DNA from: Pseudomonadota bacterium
GTDB taxonomy: Bacteria; Desulfobacterota; Anaeroferrophillalia; Anaeroferrophillales; Tharpellaceae
Reading direction: 5' to 3'
DNA: 9,935 nt
NCBI GenBank assembly: GCA_030641485.1
Contig: DAOWHJ010000071.1
Span: 1-9,935, forward strand
The position numbers and the translations under genes are program-made. Below, in pieces: positions 6,772 to 9,935 of this stretch; the stretch's first letter is position 1, and every line of letters starts with the position of its first letter. The notes below the pieces were generated by a model, which searched no databases, was not told the DNA's origin, and saw only the letters and a program-made list of their open reading frames with translations.

Positions 6772-8406
6772 ATGACTGCATTTCATGAAAGTGATTTTTT
6801 AGTTTTGGGTAGTGGCATTGCCGGGCTTTTTTTCGCCCTGAAGGTTGCCGACTCTGGGCGCGTGCATATTATTACCAAACGTAAAGAGACCGACACTAAT
6901 ACAAATCTTGCCCAGGGTGGAATTGCGGCGGTTTTGGATGAAAGTGACTCTTTTGCGGGTCACCTTGATGATACGATGCGGGCCGGCTCGGGGCTAGGTC
7001 ACCGTCCGGTTGTTGACCTAGTGGTGAGAAAAGGCCCAGAGTGTTTGCAAGAGCTGGTTGCAATGGGGGTTGCCTTTAGTCGGAATCCAGAATCTGCGAC
7101 CGGTTACGATCTCGCCCGGGAAGGTGGTCACTCCCGGCGCCGGATTCTGCATGCGGCTGATTCAACCGGGCGTGAGATTGAAGAGGTGTTGATTGCGCGT
7201 TGCCGAGAGCACGAAAATATTGTTTTCTGGGAGGATATGGCCGCAATTGATCTCTTGACTGCCCACAAATGGTTGGGGGCAAAGCGTAAGGATGATTATT
7301 GTTGGGGAACTTATGCTCTCGATCGGACAAGTGGCAAGGTTCACGCTTTTGTGGCCGGGGCGACTCTGTTGGCCTCAGGTGGTGCGGGTAAGGTCTATCT
7401 CTATACGACAAATCCTGACATTGCTACCGGTGACGGGGTGGCGATGGCCCAGCGGGCCGGGGTACAAATTGCCAATATGGAATTTTTTCAATTCCATCCG
7501 ACTTGTCTCTATCATCCCGCAGTTAAGAATTTCCTGATCTCTGAGGCGGTCCGGGGTGAGGGGGCAATCTTAAAATTAAAGGATGGCTCACCCTTTATGG
7601 CGGCTTACGATGAACGCTGCGAGTTAGCGCCGCGGGATATCGTGGCCCGGGCGATCGACTATGAGATGAAAAAGAGTGGTGACGACTGTGTCTTTCTCGA
7701 TATCAGTTTCAAATCCGCAGATTTTATCCGTGAGCGCTTCCCCTTGATTTACACAACTTGTCTTAAACTTGGGCTTGATATTACCAAAGAGCCGATTCCG
7801 GTGGTGCCGGCGGCGCACTACCTTTGCGGTGGGGTTCAGGTTGATCAATGTGGCAAAACCTCTTTGCCCGGGCTTTATGCTTCGGGTGAGGTCTCCTGCA
7901 CCGGTTTGCACGGTGCCAACCGCCTTGCCAGCAACTCACTTTTGGAAGCAATTGTCTATAGTTCACAGGCCGCTGCCGAAGTAAAAAAAGCGGCCAATTT
8001 GAAAAAAGTGTCTTTGCCTGAATTTCCGCAGTGGCGTTATACGCATAAGGATGATCCTGATGAAAAGGTTGTAATCTCTCAAAACTGGGATGAAATTCGG
8101 CGTTTTATGTGGAATTATGTCGGGATTGTGCGTTCCCAAAAGCGACTTTTACGAGCTAAACGACGGATCGATTCACTGGTTCACGAACTCCATGAGTTCT
8201 ATTGGGACCAGGCTCTTTCAGTCGATCTTTTAGAGCTCCGCAATATCGCTGTGGTTGCGGATTTAATCATTACATCGGCGCTCTATCGTAAAGAGAGTCG
8301 GGGGCTACACTACAATATTGATTACCCCGACAGTGATGCTGATTGGCTCGTGGATACGATCATTGAAAATGGCCAGTGCTACAGTTTAAGGCGTGAAAAA
8401 TTATGA
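6772..8406 (+). CDS. nadB: L-aspartate oxidase
   Basis: FAD-dependent enzyme that oxidises L-aspartate to iminoaspartate, the first step of de novo NAD synthesis; NadA then makes quinolinate. With the ATG at 6772 it has 544 residues, the family's usual length. Visible features are the FAD-binding GSGIAG (13-18), NLAQGGIAAVLD (45-56), REGGHSRRRILHA (106-118), FQFHPTCLYHP (239-249), SEAVRGEGA (247-255), the arginine-containing ELAPRDIVARA (274-284), VPAAHYLCGGV (335-345) and LYASGEVSCTGLHGANRLASNSLLEA (358-383). HPTCLYHP and GEVSCTGLHGANRLA distinguish it from fumarate reductase and succinate dehydrogenase flavoproteins. An in-frame GTG at 6760 would add four residues; neither start has a strong ribosome binding site. 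nadA and nadC are not in the window. Its TGA overlaps the next ATG (ATGA). Confidence 0.95.
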   Translation: MTAFHESDFLVLGSGIAGLFFALKVADSGRVHIITKRKETDTNTNLAQGGIAAVLDESDSFAGHLDDTMRAGSGLGHRPVVDLVVRKGPECLQELVAMGVAFSRNPESATGYDLAREGGHSRRRILHAADSTGREIEEVLIARCREHENIVFWEDMAAIDLLTAHKWLGAKRKDDYCWGTYALDRTSGKVHAFVAGATLLASGGAGKVYLYTTNPDIATGDGVAMAQRAGVQIANMEFFQFHPTCLYHPAVKNFLISEAVRGEGAILKLKDGSPFMAAYDERCELAPRDIVARAIDYEMKKSGDDCVFLDISFKSADFIRERFPLIYTTCLKLGLDITKEPIPVVPAAHYLCGGVQVDQCGKTSLPGLYASGEVSCTGLHGANRLASNSLLEAIVYSSQAAAEVKKAANLKKVSLPEFPQWRYTHKDDPDEKVVISQNWDEIRRFMWNYVGIVRSQKRLLRAKRRIDSLVHELHEFYWDQALSVDLLELRNIAVVADLIITSALYRKESRGLHYNIDYPDSDADWLVDTIIENGQCYSLRREKL

Positions 8407-9353
8407 ATTTTGTTCAAGTATCTAGTTGCAATTTATCCGAGATAGATTTTGCTGATCGCTCATTTCCCTTCTCGTACGGTGAGCTCCCCCGAAGAGTGGT
8501 AGAATCGGTTGAGCAGGTTGGTCTTCTGCAGCCACCGTTGTTATTGGAAGCAGAAACTGGTTACCGGATTGTTTGTGGTCGGCGGCGCTTGGAGGCTCTG
8601 CGGGAAAGTGGGGCAAACGATGAGAAAATTGAAATTCTTTTGGCCGGAGAAAACCGGGTGAAGGAACTTTTTCGTCGGGCCTTGTGGGGGAATTTGGCCC
8701 TGCGTGATTTCAACCTGGTTGAGACCGCTGATCTCTATGTGCGGGCACTTGAAATTTTCAATAAAAATGAGATGAGGGACGAGATTCAACCGGCCCTTAA
8801 GGTTCCCCAGCGCGAGCGTTTTATTAATCGCTATCTTGCGATTGCCGATTTTTCAAAAGAATTTAGAGATTTGCTGGCGGCTGGTACCATTGATGCGGAG
8901 AGTGTTGATCTGATTCGGGAGTGGGCCCCGGCTGAGTTTGAGGTGTTGCTTGAACTGGTTAATGAAACCGGATTACGGCGTAATAAATTGCGTGAGGTGA
9001 TTAGTCGCCTTGACGATCTTGCTCGACGTGACCGAATTTCACCTTGCGTTCCCTTGGCTCTGGCCTGTGCTGAAATTCGGGGTGATGATGGTAAAATCGA
9101 GGTCGCCTCGCTGCGGGGTCAACTTAAAATTCAACTCTATCCCCACCTGACTGCGGTGCGTCGGGATTTCTTGAATAAACTTGAAAAACTTTCGTTGCCG
9201 GCGCATATACAGCTTGACTCACCGCCAGATTTTGAGGGGGGTGAATTTCGGCTGAATTTCACTTTTAGTGATAGTAAGCAGTGGCAGAACGCTTGTGCAA
9301 GATTAAATTTGGTTACCTTGGAAGATATAGATGAACTCTGTTCCAGATCCTGA
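8403..9353 (+). CDS. ParB/sulfiredoxin-fold nucleotide-binding domain protein
   Basis: A 316-residue protein whose N-terminal part resembles the ParB N-terminal (ParB/Srx) domain. GELPRRVVESVEQVGLLQPP (26-45) corresponds to box I, and GYRIVCGRRRLEALRESG (53-70) to box II (usually GERRxRA; here CGRRR with C58). LRDFNLVETADLY (100-112) matches the segment after box II, and a helical region at 113-205 follows the outline of the ParB central DNA-binding part without a convincing classical helix-turn-helix. The C-terminal ~100 residues are unassigned. It starts by a 4-nt ATGA overlap with nadB and overlaps the SPL-like gene by 23 nt. No ParA is adjacent, so chromosome partition is unlikely as its main role. 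In this family CTP/ATP binding by box II is established, but the function here is unknown. Confidence 0.8.
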   Translation: MNFVQVSSCNLSEIDFADRSFPFSYGELPRRVVESVEQVGLLQPPLLLEAETGYRIVCGRRRLEALRESGANDEKIEILLAGENRVKELFRRALWGNLALRDFNLVETADLYVRALEIFNKNEMRDEIQPALKVPQRERFINRYLAIADFSKEFRDLLAAGTIDAESVDLIREWAPAEFEVLLELVNETGLRRNKLREVISRLDDLARRDRISPCVPLALACAEIRGDDGKIEVASLRGQLKIQLYPHLTAVRRDFLNKLEKLSLPAHIQLDSPPDFEGGEFRLNFTFSDSKQWQNACARLNLVTLEDIDELCSRS

Positions 9354-9935
9354 TTATCGGCGATCTCTTTTTTATCCGGCGACGGTGTTGGTCGAAGATG
9401 AGGCCGCAGATTATCCGTTGACTAAGAGTATCTTGAGTCGTCTCAATAAAGCGCAGGTGGTTTTCATTAAGCGTCCTGGCGGAGAAGATTTTAGTCGTTT
9501 AAGTCAACTCTATTCCCCCCGTACAACTCTGTTTTTAGCCCCGCATCGTGGGCGTTTTTTGAAGGCTTGCCCGGGAACGGCTGAAACCTATCGCTGTTGT
9601 CTCTATCAGATTTTACATCTCGGTTTGGGGTGTAATATCGGTTGTAGCTACTGTGTTTTGCAGGGCTATCTCAATAATCCTTTTATTACTCAGTTTGTAA
9701 ATTTGGATGATGCCTTCGCCGAGCTTGATCGAGAGCTTGCAAAGCCGGGGGTTTTTTATCGGATTGGGACTGGCGAGTTTACTGATAGCCTCTTTATGGA
9801 CCCTCTAACTTCGTTGGCGCCACGCCTTTTGGATTATTTCGGGGGTTGTAAAAATGCAGTCTTAGAGTTGAAAACCAAGAGTGTCGCCATCTCCGGGCTC
9901 ATCGACTATTCCGGCGAGATTGGTGAGACCGTGGT
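9331..9935 (+). CDS. SPL-family (spore photoproduct lyase-like) radical SAM protein, 3' end outside window
   Basis: The first 201 codons are present and the frame is open to the window edge. ATG at 9331 follows GGAAG (9320-9324) at about 6 nt, inside the end of the ParB-like gene. The radical SAM [4Fe-4S] motif CNIGCSYC has C101, C105 and C108 (CxxxCxxC), preceded by YRCCLYQILHLGLG and followed by VLQGYLN, as in the SPL family. RIGTGEFTDSL (144-154) and LELKTKS (about 178-184) are further family marks. Between C108 and C173 there is no cysteine, whereas B. subtilis SPL has its hydrogen-donor cysteine (C141) about 43 residues after the last cluster cysteine. The protein is therefore probably an SPL homologue with a different or unknown reaction, not a sporulation enzyme. 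Tight overlap suggests coupling with the ParB-like protein. Confidence 0.85.
   Translation, partial: MNSVPDPDYRRSLFYPATVLVEDEAADYPLTKSILSRLNKAQVVFIKRPGGEDFSRLSQLYSPRTTLFLAPHRGRFLKACPGTAETYRCCLYQILHLGLGCNIGCSYCVLQGYLNNPFITQFVNLDDAFAELDRELAKPGVFYRIGTGEFTDSLFMDPLTSLAPRLLDYFGGCKNAVLELKTKSVAISGLIDYSGEIGETV

Noticed and set aside
8403..9353. A parABS chromosome or plasmid partition system
   Set aside because: No ParA neighbour, no parS-like 16-bp palindrome noticed, and box II is atypical.
3534..9935. A sporulation locus, because of the SpmA-like and SPL-like proteins
   Set aside because: Both families are common in non-sporulating Gram-negative bacteria, SpmB is absent, SpmA is truncated, and the SPL-like protein lacks the expected donor cysteine.
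1..9935. Mobile element, CRISPR array, tRNA or rRNA
   Set aside because: No transposase, long terminal repeats, regularly spaced repeats or recognisable structural RNA was seen on either strand.

Overview
The window reads as chromosomal DNA of a Gram-negative, probably anaerobic bacterium. An RND inner-membrane pump implies an outer membrane. A PAS-rich soluble hybrid kinase with a cysteine-bearing PAS, a DUF6485-type cysteine-rich mini-protein, an SpmA-like Gate protein and an SPL-like radical SAM protein together fit Desulfobacterota (former Deltaproteobacteria) best. That placement is inference from gene content, not a search result. No rRNA, tRNA, CRISPR array, insertion sequence or phage gene is visible.

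Layout. Positions 1-371 are non-coding, AT-rich on the left and G-rich further right. A long plus-strand gene (372-3533) encodes an AcrB-type RND permease with no periplasmic adaptor or outer-membrane channel gene beside it. It converges with a minus-strand cluster that reads, in transcription order: a possible tiny ORF (6706-6623), a hybrid sensor histidine kinase/response regulator (6560-4578), a cysteine-rich DUF6485 protein (4570-4367), a 137-bp spacer, a truncated SpmA-like membrane protein (4229 onward) and a 95-residue three-helix membrane protein (3817-3530). The last gene overlaps the RND stop codon. The SpmA-like frame loses family similarity near 3836 and then runs out of frame through the whole small membrane gene.

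From a divergent promoter region (about 6561-6771) a tightly packed plus-strand operon starts: nadB (L-aspartate oxidase, first step of NAD synthesis), a ParB/sulfiredoxin-fold protein (8403-9353, 4-nt overlap with nadB) and an SPL-family radical SAM protein (from 9331, 23-nt overlap, cut by the window edge). Tight overlap suggests the last two are translationally coupled and act together. Their reaction cannot be read from the sequence.

Most interesting points: the ParB-like/SPL-like pair behind nadB; the absence of a cysteine in the SPL-like protein where the hydrogen-donor cysteine of true spore photoproduct lyase is expected; the cysteine-bearing PAS kinase followed 7 bp later by a nine-cysteine mini-protein; and the SpmA truncation junction.
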